Assembly (NCBI GenBank): GCA_024710905.1
Contig: JANJTV010000055.1
Span: 1 to 64,000 of the forward strand
Direction: 5' to 3'
DNA length: 64,000 bases
From: Anaerolineales bacterium
GTDB lineage: Bacteria > Chloroflexota > Anaerolineae > Anaerolineales > Villigracilaceae
Within the stretch, counting starts at the first letter, position 1. Every line of letters begins with the position of its first letter. The translations under genes were made by a program, and so were the position numbers. Of this stretch, positions 19,127 to 27,482 are shown piece after piece. Below the pieces are notes generated by a model. The model had not been told where the DNA came from and made no database searches. It worked only from the letters and a program-made list of their open reading frames with translations.

Positions 19127-19591
19127 ATGTCCATGCCAATATGGCTGATTCGCCTGATCACAAAAAGCAATTATTTGATTTATCGCGCCAGCGGAGGACG
19201 ACTGTGGAATACCACTGCCGGGCTGCCAGTCATTCTCCTGAGTGTCACCGGCCGAAAAACCGGCAAGGTTTACACTTTCCCGATTGGCGTCCTGCCGGAC
19301 GGCAACCGGCTGGTGCTGGTCGGCTCAAATGGCGGACGCGACCAGCACCCTGCCTGGTATCACAATATCCTGGCCAACCCGCAGGTGCAAATTGAACGCG
19401 CCGGGAAAAAGTTCCGCGCAACAGCCCGCGTGGCAGAATCTCCCGAGTACGAACGGCTCTGGCAGGCCCTGATGACTGTCTCGCCGGATTATAAATTGTA
19501 CCTACGAATGACAACTCGCAAAATTCCCCTGGTAATTCTTAGCCCGGAGCAGGAAGACCAACATGAGCCCACAGCAAACCCAGGAAATTGA
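19127..19591 (+). CDS. Deazaflavin (F420)-dependent nitroreductase family protein
   Basis: 154 residues of the DDN/F420-binding split-barrel family. Recognisable motifs are LLSVTGRKTGKVYTFPIG, then VLVGSNGGRDQHPAWYHNIL and the ANPQVQIERAGK strand, which line the deazaflavin site. Members reduce quinones or other acceptors, or have unknown substrates. It follows the terminator with its own AGG site and overlaps the next gene by 29 nt. A second possible start is the Met at codon 3. Confidence 0.82.
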   Translation: MSMPIWLIRLITKSNYLIYRASGGRLWNTTAGLPVILLSVTGRKTGKVYTFPIGVLPDGNRLVLVGSNGGRDQHPAWYHNILANPQVQIERAGKKFRATARVAESPEYERLWQALMTVSPDYKLYLRMTTRKIPLVILSPEQEDQHEPTANPGN

Positions 19592-20195
19592 AGCCAAGCT
19601 GCTGGTACAAGACTTGTTACGCACCAGGCAGAAATTGGAGGAAAAGGGTGCCAAATGCATCACCCCGAGACAGTTCGAGGACAACCTCCGGCTGGATCTC
19701 CCGGACCTTTCCCTGTCACGCGAGGGGAAAGTCCTGCGCTTGAGGAAGTTCGGCAGCGCACAACTCACCTACAAAGCGGACAAACAGCTAAACCGGGGCA
19801 TCGCCACCCGCACCGAACTGGAGGTGACCGTCAGCGATTTTGAGCAAACCCGCAACATCCTTGCTGCACTGGGGTACCAGCCCATTTTCGTCTATGAAAA
19901 ATACCGCGCCGTGTATCAGCTTGGCAATTGCCACATCATGCTGGATGAAATGCCTTTTGGTCATTTTGTGGAAATTGAAGGGCCGGACGGCGCCCAAATC
20001 ACCGCGCTTGCAGAAAACCTGGGCCTGGATATCAGGAAATCCATCCCGGACAGCTACCAGGTGCTGTTCCTGAAAATCAAACAGAAACTCACCCTCGGCT
20101 TTTCAGACATCACCTTTGAGAACTTCAAAAATTTGAGTGTTTCCCCTGCAGACATGCAGGCCGAACCGGCCGATACGCCGCCAGGACACCCTTAA
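19563..20195 (+). CDS. CYTH-domain protein (class IV adenylate cyclase / ThTPase-like)
   Basis: 210 residues. The N-terminal EIEAK is the E-x-E-x-K signature of the CYTH triphosphate tunnel, followed by basic strands VLRLRKFG and YKADKQ and acidic strands RTELEVTV and FVEIEGP; DSYQVLFL closes the barrel. Such enzymes hydrolyse or cyclise triphosphates (thiamine triphosphate, tripolyphosphate or ATP); the substrate is not predictable. AGGAAGACCAAC precedes the ATG. It overlaps the preceding gene and meets murI tail to tail with a 4-nt overlap. Confidence 0.82.
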   Translation: MSPQQTQEIEAKLLVQDLLRTRQKLEEKGAKCITPRQFEDNLRLDLPDLSLSREGKVLRLRKFGSAQLTYKADKQLNRGIATRTELEVTVSDFEQTRNILAALGYQPIFVYEKYRAVYQLGNCHIMLDEMPFGHFVEIEGPDGAQITALAENLGLDIRKSIPDSYQVLFLKIKQKLTLGFSDITFENFKNLSVSPADMQAEPADTPPGHP

Positions 20196-21013
20196 CCTGG
20201 TCCATCCAGTGCCATCCCTGCCCGCCAAATAGATTGCTTTACCTGTCCTGACTCAAGGCCCAGGCGTTCCCGTACGCGTTCAAACTCGCCAATTCCTCCT
20301 GACGTGTAATACACCTGTTGAGAGTTACCATCAAAAGACCTGTCTCCCAGCAAGCGCGCCGTCTGGCGGGCAATGGCCGGGGCAGGGTCAATCACCCGTA
20401 CATCCGGCCCGGTGATTTCCTCAATCAGTGGAATCACAAACGGGTAGTGCGTGCACCCCATCACCACCGTATCCACACCTTTTTCCAGCATGGGCAACAG
20501 GGCATTTTCAAGGATGCGCCGCGTCTCCGGGCCTGAAAGATCGCCCCTTTCAATCTGCTGGACAAGACCGGGGCAGGTGTCCTGTAAAACTGTCACATCC
20601 CGGGCGAAACGCTCCACCACCGATGCATATAACCGCCCCTGGAAAGTGGCCGGGGTCGCCAGCACGCCCACCACACCGGAGCGAGTCGTCTCAGCAGCAG
20701 GTTTCACTGCCGGTTCCATGCCCACGAATGGCACCTCCGAGAAGGTTGCCCGCAAGTGATGCAGGGCTGCTGCCGAGGCCGTGTTGCAGGCCACCACGAT
20801 CAGGCGGCAATCTTTTCCCAGCAGGAAACGGGTAATGCCCTCGGAAAACTGCTGGATTTCCTCCATCGGGCGTGGACCATACGGCACATGCCCCTGGTCA
20901 GCATAATAGAGCACGGGCAGACCAGGCATTTGCGCGCGGATGACCCGCAACACCGACAGCCCACCCACACCTGAATCAAAAACACCAATGGGAGAAACAG
21001 GGGAATCGTTCAC
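20192..21013 (-). CDS. murI: Glutamate racemase
   Basis: 273 residues; makes D-glutamate for peptidoglycan. The N-terminus PIGVFDSGVGGLSVL is diagnostic, and both catalytic cysteines are present: C76 in VACNTAS and C187 in GCTHYPF. The start codon is GTG at 21013, seven nt after the preceding C26 gene, with no clear ribosome site, implying translational coupling. Presence of murI implies a peptidoglycan wall. Confidence 0.95.
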   Translation of the reverse strand: MNDSPVSPIGVFDSGVGGLSVLRVIRAQMPGLPVLYYADQGHVPYGPRPMEEIQQFSEGITRFLLGKDCRLIVVACNTASAAALHHLRATFSEVPFVGMEPAVKPAAETTRSGVVGVLATPATFQGRLYASVVERFARDVTVLQDTCPGLVQQIERGDLSGPETRRILENALLPMLEKGVDTVVMGCTHYPFVIPLIEEITGPDVRVIDPAPAIARQTARLLGDRSFDGNSQQVYYTSGGIGEFERVRERLGLESGQVKQSIWRAGMALDGPG

Positions 21014-21019
21014 AACAGT

Positions 21020-21733
21020 TTACGCGGCAGCTGCCTGCACAAAAGCATGGAAGAGTTTGCGCATCGGTTCCTGATCGGTCAGCCATTCAGGGTGCCACTG
21101 CACGGCCAGCCCAAACCGGTGGCCAGGCATTTCAACTGCCTCAATAATGCCATCTGGCGCATAGGCTGCCGCCTTCAAGCTCGGAGCCAGGTCTTTAATG
21201 CCCTGGTGGTGCAGGCTGTTGACCTGCAACAACGGCTCGCCGAAAATCTCAGCCATGCGGCTGCCTTCTTCTACACGAACCGGGTGCGCCAGCGTATCAC
21301 GCGGAATGTCCGGGTACCAGTCATGTTTCAACGCGCCGGGGTGCTGGTCTTCAATATGGGTATACAGCGTCCCGCCCAGGGCCACATTGGTCACCTGCAA
21401 GCCCCGGCAAATACCCAGGAATGGCTTTTCTTGCGCCACCACCAAACGCAGCAGGGGGATTTCCAGCGTGTCGCGCTCCGGATCCAGCTCGCCCACCCGC
21501 GGGTGCGGCTCGCCCCCAAAAATCCCCGGTTCAATATCCCCGCCGCCAGTGAAGAGAATCCCATCCAGGCGGGCATACACTTCCCGCCATCCCACTTCAT
21601 CCAACTGATTCGGGATAAGCACCGGGGTGCCGCCGGCCTGTAAAATTGCGCGGATATAATGCTGCCCGACTGCCGCAATCGGGGTTTTTATTTCGCTCAG
21701 GCCGTCGTATGTGGTAATGCCAATCAGTGTCAT
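21020..21733 (-). CDS. Gamma-glutamyl-gamma-aminobutyrate hydrolase-like amidotransferase (peptidase C26)
   Basis: 237 residues from MTLIGITTYD, start chosen because AAAGGAG lies eight nt upstream; the frame reaching 21793 is not supported. Class I glutamine amidotransferase fold: ILFTGGGDIEPG, nucleophile Cys in FLGICRGLQVTNVALGG, and the His-Glu pair in AVQWHPEW. PuuD-type enzymes hydrolyse gamma-glutamyl-GABA in putrescine breakdown, which would fit the polyamine importer elsewhere in the window, but the family has many unassigned members. It pairs with murI in a short operon. Confidence 0.88.
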   Translation of the reverse strand: MTLIGITTYDGLSEIKTPIAAVGQHYIRAILQAGGTPVLIPNQLDEVGWREVYARLDGILFTGGGDIEPGIFGGEPHPRVGELDPERDTLEIPLLRLVVAQEKPFLGICRGLQVTNVALGGTLYTHIEDQHPGALKHDWYPDIPRDTLAHPVRVEEGSRMAEIFGEPLLQVNSLHHQGIKDLAPSLKAAAYAPDGIIEAVEMPGHRFGLAVQWHPEWLTDQEPMRKLFHAFVQAAAA

Positions 21734-21772
21734 GCCGGCTCCTTTGTCATTTTTGGCATTGTAACACAACAA

Positions 21773-21800
21773 CAAAAGGGTGCATTGCTGCACCCTTTTG
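21773..21800 (-). terminator. Terminator after rplS
   Basis: Perfect 12-bp stem CAAAAGGGTGCA / TGCACCCTTTTG with a 4-nt loop, 20 nt after the rplS stop. The minus-strand continuation TTGTTGTG is only partly T-rich. Confidence 0.88.
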
Positions 21801-21819
21801 AAGGAAATTCTTGCCGAGG

Positions 21820-22170
21820 TTAGTCGAACTTCTGTTTGAGGCGGGTCTGCTTGCCCGTGCGGTCGCGCAGGAAGTACAACTGGGCGCGGCGCACATGCGA
21901 ATGGCGCTCAATCACCACTTTGTCAATGCGCGGTGAGCGCAGCAGGAAGGTTCGTTCCACGCCCACACCATTGGAGGCCACACGGCGAACCGTGAAAGCA
22001 GCTTCCTGGCCGCTCTTGCGCATGCGGATGACGGTGCCCTTGAACTCCTGAACGCGCTGGCGATCGCCTTCCTTGATCAGCACATGCACGCTCACGCTGT
22101 CGCCAGCGCGCAGGTCGGCGGGGATATTGGGATTATCGGCGGCCTCAACGGCCTTCAGTAAGTCGGTCAT
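21820..22170 (-). CDS. rplS: 50S ribosomal protein L19
   Basis: 116 residues, ordinary length for bL19. Landmarks are IPADLRAGDSVSVHVLIKEG, FKGTVIRMRKSG, GVGVERTFLLRSPRIDKVVIER and RRAQLYFLRDR. I take the ATG at 22170 (MTDLLKAVEAAD) with AAGGGA nine nt upstream; a TTG seven codons further up is less likely. The gene is alone between its own promoter and terminator, without trmD or rpsP. Confidence 0.96.
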   Translation of the reverse strand: MTDLLKAVEAADNPNIPADLRAGDSVSVHVLIKEGDRQRVQEFKGTVIRMRKSGQEAAFTVRRVASNGVGVERTFLLRSPRIDKVVIERHSHVRRAQLYFLRDRTGKQTRLKQKFD

Positions 22171-22197
22171 GATTCTTATTCCCTTACTCAAATGAAT

Positions 22198-22213
22198 ACT
22201 GCTTCACAGCAGT
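22198..22213 (-). promoter_or_regulatory. Hairpin in the rplS leader
   Basis: On the transcript, ACTGCT-GTGA-AGCAGT forms a perfect 6-bp stem closed by a GNRA-type tetraloop, 28 nt before the rplS ATG. Ribosomal protein leaders often carry autoregulatory structures; this one is small and its role is a guess. Confidence 0.4.
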
Positions 22214-22234
22214 TGGAAGTACACGCGAAGGCGG

Positions 22235-22262
22235 ATTATAGCACAAATTTGCCAGTTGGCAA
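22235..22262 (-). promoter_or_regulatory. rplS promoter
   Basis: Minus-strand TTGCCA (22262-22257), 16-nt spacer, TATAAT (22240-22235). The predicted RNA leader is about 58 nt. One of the clearest vegetative promoters in the window. Confidence 0.75.
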
Positions 22263-22291
22263 CCGTTTCGAGGAAGGGTTTTCCCGGCAGG

Positions 22292-23539
22292 CTACCCGTA
22301 ACGGCGCACCGCCAAAACAGCATTATGCCCGCCGAAGCCAAAGGCGTTGCTCAGCGCAACATTGATTTTCGCCTCACGCGCCTTGTTCGGGATGTAATCC
22401 AGGTCACAGTCCGGGTCGGGCGTTTCATAGTGGATGGTCGGCGGCAGCACGCCTTCGCGAATGGCCTGTACGCAGAACAGGATTTCCAACGCACCGGTCG
22501 CACCCATCATGTGCCCGGTCATCGACTTTGTGGAAGAAATAGCGGTCTTATAGGCCGCAGGACCGAGCGCCGCCTTGATGGCCCTGGTCTCAGAAGCATC
22601 ATTCAACGGCGTACCTGTTCCATGCGCGGAGATATACCCAACCTCATCCGGGTTCACGCGGGCGGATTCCATCGCCATGCGCATGGCCGCCGCCCCGCCC
22701 GCACCTGTCTCATGCGGGGCAGTGATATGGAAAGCGTCGGCGGTTGCGCCATAACCAGCCATCTCGGCCAGGATGTTCGCCCCGCGCTTGCGAGCGTGGC
22801 TCTCCGTCTCAATGACCAGCACTGCCGCACCCTCACCCATCACAAGACCGTCGCGGTTCTTATCAAATGGCTGGGGAGTCATCGAATAATCATCATTGCG
22901 GCGCGACATGGCCCCAATCCGGTCAAAGGCTCCCACGCCGGTGGCGCAAATGGTATGTTCCGATGCGCCGGTAATGGCCACATCGATCATACCGGTTCTT
23001 AGCATCATCATGGCCGTACCGATGCCATCTGCACCGGAAGCGCAGGCGGATGCCACTGAAAAACACGGTCCTTTGATGCCGTAATCGATCGCGATCAGTC
23101 CCGAAGCACCATTCGACATGAGCATGGGGATCATAAACGGGCTGACCTTGCGCGCCCCTTCATCCTTGAGTGTAAAGACCGAATCCTGCAGGGTTTTCAG
23201 ACCGCCAATGGCAGAGGAAACAATTACACCAATCCGGCTGGTATTTTCATCTGTGATTTCCAGGCCCGAATCAGCAATGGCTTCTTTGGCAGCTGCGGTG
23301 GCCAGTTGCTCAAACCGGTCGCGGCGACGGGCTTCTTTCGCATCCATATAATTGGCCGGGTCAAATCCCTTAACTTCGGCAGCGATCTTAACCGTCCACT
23401 CATTGACCCAATTTTCAGTATCAAACAGGGTAATCGGCCCCACCCCGGAAACACCATTTATTACATTGTTCCAAGTTTCGGCCAGTGTCAAACCAAGCGG
23501 ATTAACCGTCCCCATGCCAGTGACAACGATTTTTTCCAT
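22292..23539 (-). CDS. fabF: 3-oxoacyl-[acyl-carrier-protein] synthase II
   Basis: 415-residue condensing enzyme of fatty-acid chain elongation. The Cys-His-His triad is visible: C166 in SVASACASGADG, His in ISAHGTGTPLNDASET and His in SMTGHMMGATGALE. The opening MEKIVVTGMGTVNPLG is the usual FabF start, with GAAGGAGAAGG before the ATG. It follows thrC on the same strand after a terminator, so it likely has separate control. Other fab genes are not in the window. Confidence 0.96.
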   Translation of the reverse strand: MEKIVVTGMGTVNPLGLTLAETWNNVINGVSGVGPITLFDTENWVNEWTVKIAAEVKGFDPANYMDAKEARRRDRFEQLATAAAKEAIADSGLEITDENTSRIGVIVSSAIGGLKTLQDSVFTLKDEGARKVSPFMIPMLMSNGASGLIAIDYGIKGPCFSVASACASGADGIGTAMMMLRTGMIDVAITGASEHTICATGVGAFDRIGAMSRRNDDYSMTPQPFDKNRDGLVMGEGAAVLVIETESHARKRGANILAEMAGYGATADAFHITAPHETGAGGAAAMRMAMESARVNPDEVGYISAHGTGTPLNDASETRAIKAALGPAAYKTAISSTKSMTGHMMGATGALEILFCVQAIREGVLPPTIHYETPDPDCDLDYIPNKAREAKINVALSNAFGFGGHNAVLAVRRYG

Positions 23540-23556
23540 ATCATCCTTCTCCTTCG

Positions 23557-23582
23557 TAAAAAAGACGCCCCGCCGGGACGTC
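23557..23582 (-). terminator. Terminator between thrC and fabF
   Basis: Minus strand: GACGTCCC-GGC-GGGGCGTC (eight pairs including one G-U, 23582-23564) followed by six T. It stands four nt after the thrC stop and 18 nt before the fabF start, so it also limits read-through from moa-thrC into fabF. Confidence 0.88.
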
Positions 23583-23586
23583 CGCT

Positions 23587-24681
23587 TTACTGCGCATGAA
23601 ATTTATACCCTGATCCGGTAAGAACCACCACCAGCGGGTCTGGCAGGTCGGGCAGGGCCTGCTCCAGCGCATTCCAAACAATTGCAGACGTTGGCTCTAC
23701 ATATAACCCCCGCCGGGCCAGTTCGTCACGTCCGCGCAGGATGTGCTCTTCGTCAACGGCCAGCATCCCGCCCCGGCAGTCCAACAAGGCCTGCAAGATG
23801 ACATCCCCCCGCACAGGGAAACGCACCCGAACGCCTTCCGCCAACGTTTGCCCTTCTGTCACAAATTGCATGGCAGCCATGCCCATTTTGGCCAATGTCC
23901 ACAACGGGGCACAGGCGCGGGCCTGAACACCAATGATTACCGGCAGGGATTGGCCCACCCCGGCCCGTCGCATGGCATCAAAACCGCGCGCCAAACCAAG
24001 CAACAAGCCACCCTGCCCGGCGGGGACAATAACGCTGCCAGGGAAGGCGCCGAGCTGCTCCACGATCTCATAAGCCGCAGTGGCATAGCCGGGCAGGTTA
24101 AATGGCAGGCTGGCATGGCTGGCATAGGGAAGTCCGCCATCGGCCGCCTTGCGGATGGCGGATGTAACATCTGCGCGGGAACCATCAACAGGATGCAGCC
24201 TGGCCCCAAATGCTTCGATCTGCTGGCGCTTCGGGCCGCTGGCCGTGACCGGGATGTAAATCTCGGCTTGCATCCCGGCGCGGGCAGCGTAAGCAGCAAA
24301 AGAAGCCCCGGCATTGCCGGAAGAATCCTCCACCGCCCGGCGGGTTTGTTTGTGCTTTAACCAACTGACGATCAGGGTTGAACCCCGGTCTTTGAAAGAG
24401 CCAGTCGGGTTGCGGTATTCACACTTGAAAGCCACCTGCCGCCCGAATGCCTCGGCCCAGACCAAGGGAGTGTTCCCCTCACCCAGTGAAACGGGAGGCA
24501 ACGTTGGGGGAAGCCCGAAGGTGTGGCGGTAACGCCAGATCCCCGGCTGTGAATCATCCACCCGTGCGGGGTCAAACGCCAGGGACGAGTCCCAATCAAA
24601 CAACCCGCCGCACTTGGGGCATTTATAGGGCGTACCGTCTTCGGGATAGGGACGTTTGCAATTGGTACAGATAACAGGCAT
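23587..24681 (-). CDS. thrC: Threonine synthase
   Basis: PLP enzyme converting O-phosphohomoserine to threonine, about 364 residues. It opens with a zinc-ribbon CTNCKRPYPEDGTPYKCPKCG, common in the short bacterial/archaeal threonine synthases. The PLP lysine is in NPTGSFKDRGST, and the phosphate-binding loop is AGQGGLLLG. I chose MPVICTNC at 24681, four nt after the moaE stop, over an in-frame start at 24720 that would overlap moaE. Threonine dehydratase-like enzymes share the fold, but the zinc ribbon favours ThrC. Confidence 0.88.
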   Translation of the reverse strand: MPVICTNCKRPYPEDGTPYKCPKCGGLFDWDSSLAFDPARVDDSQPGIWRYRHTFGLPPTLPPVSLGEGNTPLVWAEAFGRQVAFKCEYRNPTGSFKDRGSTLIVSWLKHKQTRRAVEDSSGNAGASFAAYAARAGMQAEIYIPVTASGPKRQQIEAFGARLHPVDGSRADVTSAIRKAADGGLPYASHASLPFNLPGYATAAYEIVEQLGAFPGSVIVPAGQGGLLLGLARGFDAMRRAGVGQSLPVIIGVQARACAPLWTLAKMGMAAMQFVTEGQTLAEGVRVRFPVRGDVILQALLDCRGGMLAVDEEHILRGRDELARRGLYVEPTSAIVWNALEQALPDLPDPLVVVLTGSGYKFHAQ

Positions 24682-24685
24682 GCCA

Positions 24686-25144
24686 CTATTCGCCTTCTTT
24701 GGGAATGTAATCGCCCTCAATCCATTCTTCTCCGTTGGGGCCGACTTCCTTCTTCCAGACGGGGACGATTTCCTTCAGCCGGTCAATACCGTAGCGGGCC
24801 GCGTCAAAGACGCCGGTATCGCGGTGGGCGGCGGTGCAGGCGATCAGGACGGTTGGCGTGCGCGGGTAGAGCCGCCCGATGCGCTGGACAATGGCGATTC
24901 CTTCGATGGTATCCCAGCGGGCGCGGATTTCGTCTGTGACCTGTTTCATTTTGGCTTCAGCCATCGGGAGGTAGGATTCGTACTCGAGATAGATGGTTTC
25001 GTGCGGGTTGTCGCGAGTGGTCACGCCGCGCACCATGCCGGTGAAAATGGCAGCCGCGCCGGTGGAGGGCAGGGTGATCTGGTCGAGCAGGGCATCAAGG
25101 TCTATCTCGTCTTCGGTGATGGAATAAATGGTCGGGAAGGTCAT
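24686..25144 (-). CDS. moaE: Molybdopterin synthase catalytic subunit
   Basis: 152 residues. MoaE features: GAAAIFTGMVRG, YLEYESYLPMAEAKM, IVQRIGRLYP, and PVWKKEVGPNGEEWIEG, which holds the catalytic lysine. With MoaD it inserts two sulfurs into precursor Z to give molybdopterin. moaE, moaD and moaC lie in tandem with gaps of 3-13 nt. A molybdenum cofactor pathway implies molybdo- or tungsto-enzymes elsewhere. Confidence 0.95.
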   Translation of the reverse strand: MTFPTIYSITEDEIDLDALLDQITLPSTGAAAIFTGMVRGVTTRDNPHETIYLEYESYLPMAEAKMKQVTDEIRARWDTIEGIAIVQRIGRLYPRTPTVLIACTAAHRDTGVFDAARYGIDRLKEIVPVWKKEVGPNGEEWIEGDYIPKEGE

Positions 25145-25147
25145 GGG

Positions 25148-25396
25148 TTAGCCACCTGAAACGGGAGGAAAGAAGGCGATTTCGGCCTGCTCGGGGATGA
25201 CGGTTTCGTCAAATTTGTAGTCGTGATTAATGGCCGCCAGGCAGTGTTCCATCAGTCCCCCCAGACCGGGATATTGCTGGATGAGCAGGGTTTTGAGCTC
25301 AGCAATGGTTGCGCCGGGCGGCACTTGCAGTTCCACCATGCGCGTTTTGGCGCGGTCACGCAGGGTGGCGAAGAAGAGGACTTTTACTGGATTCAT
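25148..25396 (-). CDS. moaD: Molybdopterin synthase sulfur carrier subunit
   Basis: 82 residues from MNPVKVLFFATLRDRAK, a ubiquitin-like beta-grasp protein ending in Gly-Gly, the thiocarboxylated tail that donates sulfur to MoaE. FFPPVSGG is the canonical C-terminus. The ATG at 25396 follows GGGAGCACC; the longer frame to 25453 overlaps moaC and is rejected. Confidence 0.94.
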   Translation of the reverse strand: MNPVKVLFFATLRDRAKTRMVELQVPPGATIAELKTLLIQQYPGLGGLMEHCLAAINHDYKFDETVIPEQAEIAFFPPVSGG

Positions 25397-25409
25397 GGGT
25401 GCTCCCAGA

Positions 25410-25886
25410 TTAAGGGTTGTGAACGTCCCCGCTCTGGCCGCCGTGCTTTTCAACCAGGCGGATGTTCTGGATTTTCATGGTCTTTTCAGCGGCTTTGGCC
25501 ATATCATAAATCGTCAAGGCGGCAATGGAAACCGCTGTCAGGGCTTCCATTTCCACGCCGGTTTTGCCAGTGGTCTTTGCCAGGGCAATGATGCGGATCC
25601 CCGGCAGGTCATCATCCATCTCAAAGGACACATCCACCTTGGTGAGCGGGATGGGGTGGCAGAGCGGGATCAGCTCACTGGTTTTCTTGGCCGCCATGAT
25701 ACCCGCCACCTGCGCCAGGGTAAGCACATCCCCTTTTTTAATGTTCCCGTCGCGGATCAGAGCCAGCGTTTCGGGCAGCATGACAATCTCCCCGCGCGCA
25801 ATGGCCGTGCGTTCGGTGTCGGGCTTGTGGCCGACATCCACCATGTGCGCCTGGCCTTGTTCATCGAGGTGGGTGAGTTTAGGCAT
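25410..25886 (-). CDS. moaC: Cyclic pyranopterin monophosphate synthase
   Basis: 158 residues. MoaC signature sequences are [30 protein letters not shown] and [26 protein letters not shown]. It forms the pyranopterin ring with MoaA, which is not in the window. The ATG lies only seven nt after a TATAAT and has no Shine-Dalgarno, so it is probably translated from a leaderless mRNA that continues through moaD, moaE and thrC. Confidence 0.96.
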   Translation of the reverse strand: MPKLTHLDEQGQAHMVDVGHKPDTERTAIARGEIVMLPETLALIRDGNIKKGDVLTLAQVAGIMAAKKTSELIPLCHPIPLTKVDVSFEMDDDLPGIRIIALAKTTGKTGVEMEALTAVSIAALTIYDMAKAAEKTMKIQNIRLVEKHGGQSGDVHNP

Positions 25887-25893
25887 GGGAAGT

Positions 25894-25924
25894 ATTATAG
25901 CCGAGTTGGCAAAACAGGTATAAT
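25894..25924. promoter_or_regulatory. Divergent, overlapping moaC and scpA promoters
   Basis: Minus-strand TATAAT (25899-25894) ends 7 nt before the moaC ATG; plus-strand TATAAT (25919-25924) ends 9 nt before the scpA ATG. At 17-nt spacing each -35 region would fall on the other promoter's -10, so RNA polymerase could occupy only one at a time. Both starts lack ribosome sites. Confidence 0.65.
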
Positions 25925-25933
25925 CGTGACCCT

Positions 25934-26710
25934 ATGGATTTGAACATTGCCACTCGCCAGGCCAGCAGTTACACCGTGCAGACCGATGTCTATGAAGGTC
26001 CGCTGGACCTGTTGCTGCAGTTGATCGAAAAAGCCGAGCTGGACATCACCGCGCTCTCGCTGGCGGCGGTCACCGAACAGTACCTGGCTCACATCCGTGC
26101 CCTGCAGGAAGCCCGCGCGGATGAAATCTCGGCCTTCCTGGTCATCGCCGCGAAATTGATCCAGATCAAATCAGAAGCGCTGCTGCCGCGCCCGCCTTCC
26201 CGCGAACCCGGCGAAGAAGACCCGGCAGAAGCGCTGGCCAAACAACTGCGTATCTATAAGCAATTCAAGGAAATCTCCAACTTGCTGGAAGAACGCGAAA
26301 AACAGGGCCTGAAAACCTACCTGCGCCTGGCCCCACCGCCCAAAGTGGAGGGCCGCCTCGATTTAAGCGACATCACCATGCAGGACCTGCTCGAAGCCGC
26401 CGAGGGCATCTTTGCCCGCGAGAAGGATAAACAATCGCTTGGCACGGTCATCTCTGCGCCAAAAGTGACCATCCGCGAGAAGATCGCTTATCTTTCCGAG
26501 ATGCTTGGCAAGAACAAACAGGCTTCGTTCAAGGCCATGATCAGTTCGGCCAAGACCCGCCTCGAAGTCGTAGTTACCTTCCTGGCCTTGCTGGAATTGG
26601 TCAAACGCTACCGGGTGGCTGCCCGGCAGGAAGATCTTTTCGGGGATATTGAGATCATCCGCTCCGATGACTGGAACACTGAAGAAGAGTTTGAACTGGA
26701 GTTTGAGTAG
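25934..26710 (+). CDS. scpA: Segregation and condensation protein A
   Basis: 258-residue kleisin subunit of the SMC-ScpAB chromosome condensation complex. The N-terminal VYEGPLDLLLQLIEKAELDITALSLAAVTEQYLAH and the central FLVIAAKLIQIKSEALLP are diagnostic, followed by an acidic linker and a winged-helix C-terminus (KTRLEVVVTFLALLELVKRYRV). No scpB follows; a terminator comes directly. The start lies 9 nt after a -10 box, leaderless style. Confidence 0.95.
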   Translation: MDLNIATRQASSYTVQTDVYEGPLDLLLQLIEKAELDITALSLAAVTEQYLAHIRALQEARADEISAFLVIAAKLIQIKSEALLPRPPSREPGEEDPAEALAKQLRIYKQFKEISNLLEEREKQGLKTYLRLAPPPKVEGRLDLSDITMQDLLEAAEGIFAREKDKQSLGTVISAPKVTIREKIAYLSEMLGKNKQASFKAMISSAKTRLEVVVTFLALLELVKRYRVAARQEDLFGDIEIIRSDDWNTEEEFELEFE

Positions 26711-26727
26711 TTTTTCTATAACCTTTG

Positions 26728-26762
26728 AAGATCGCCACACGATCAAATCGTGTGGCGATCTT
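26728..26762. terminator. Bidirectional terminator between scpA and the convergent gene
   Basis: Perfect stem of 15-16 bp, AAGATCGCCACACGA / TCGTGTGGCGATCTT, with a 3-5 nt loop, between the scpA stop (26710) and the stop of the minus-strand gene at 26764. It can serve both transcripts. Confidence 0.92.
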
Positions 26763-26763
26763 G

Positions 26764-27456
26764 TTATCTCAGCGTAATTTCCCTGATGTGAATGTGATAA
26801 CCGCCCTCAGGCTCTTCACGCAAATCAGTAATGTCAATCTGCACCGACTCCACTGACGAATCGTGTTCCGGAAAATCAAATGACAAAATTGGGTCCAGGG
26901 GCGGCCCGGTGTAATTTTGTTCCAATATGGCAGTATCACCATTTTCAAAAGCAACCTGCACCGTCACCTGCATGGTCAGCGCCGAGGCCAGGTGCAGGTC
27001 AAGCCCGGTTAATTCCTCCGCTGTTTCGAGTCGGATGACCACCACAAACGGGTTGTCCTGCGCGCCGCGCATCAAGCTATCACCGTTTCCATCAAACGCG
27101 TCTGCTGGCTGCCCCGTATCCAGGCGAGGAACGACAATTGTCATCGCCCGGCCAGATGGGTCGCGCAAATCAACATGCGGGGGAGTCGGTTCGGCAAACA
27201 AGGATGGCGCGCTCCACGTAGCAGGCCAGCCAGCCACATAGAAAACGGCAACAAGCAGGGCAGCCAACCCCAGCAGTCCGGCAGCAATCCAACGGACAGG
27301 CAACGCCTGTCGCTTCTTTATTTCACTCGAGCCGGGAGATGGAATTTCCGATTCGGTAGACCGTTCAGGGATGTCCTGCCCGGCATGAAAACCAGAACGG
27401 AAAAAATCCTTAATCGCATCCAGGATGCTGGGTTCAGGCGGGGTTTGCTCGCTCAT
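26764..27456 (-). CDS. Single-pass membrane protein of unknown function
   Basis: 230 residues from MSEQTPPEPSILDAIKDFF, start chosen by GAGGAG nine nt upstream. A charged cytoplasmic N-terminus of ~55 residues precedes one membrane helix (about 56-76, WIAAGLLGLAALLVAVFYVAG). The external ~150 residues are rich in beta-like alternation (FVVVIRLETAEELTGLDLHL, ALTMQVTVQVAFENG) and may be an adhesion or sensing domain. No family recognised. It follows the amine oxidase tail by 26 nt but is transcribed upstream of it. Confidence 0.7.
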   Translation of the reverse strand: MSEQTPPEPSILDAIKDFFRSGFHAGQDIPERSTESEIPSPGSSEIKKRQALPVRWIAAGLLGLAALLVAVFYVAGWPATWSAPSLFAEPTPPHVDLRDPSGRAMTIVVPRLDTGQPADAFDGNGDSLMRGAQDNPFVVVIRLETAEELTGLDLHLASALTMQVTVQVAFENGDTAILEQNYTGPPLDPILSFDFPEHDSSVESVQIDITDLREEPEGGYHIHIREITLR

Positions 27457-27482
27457 GGCAGGTCGTCTCCTCAAGAAGAAAA

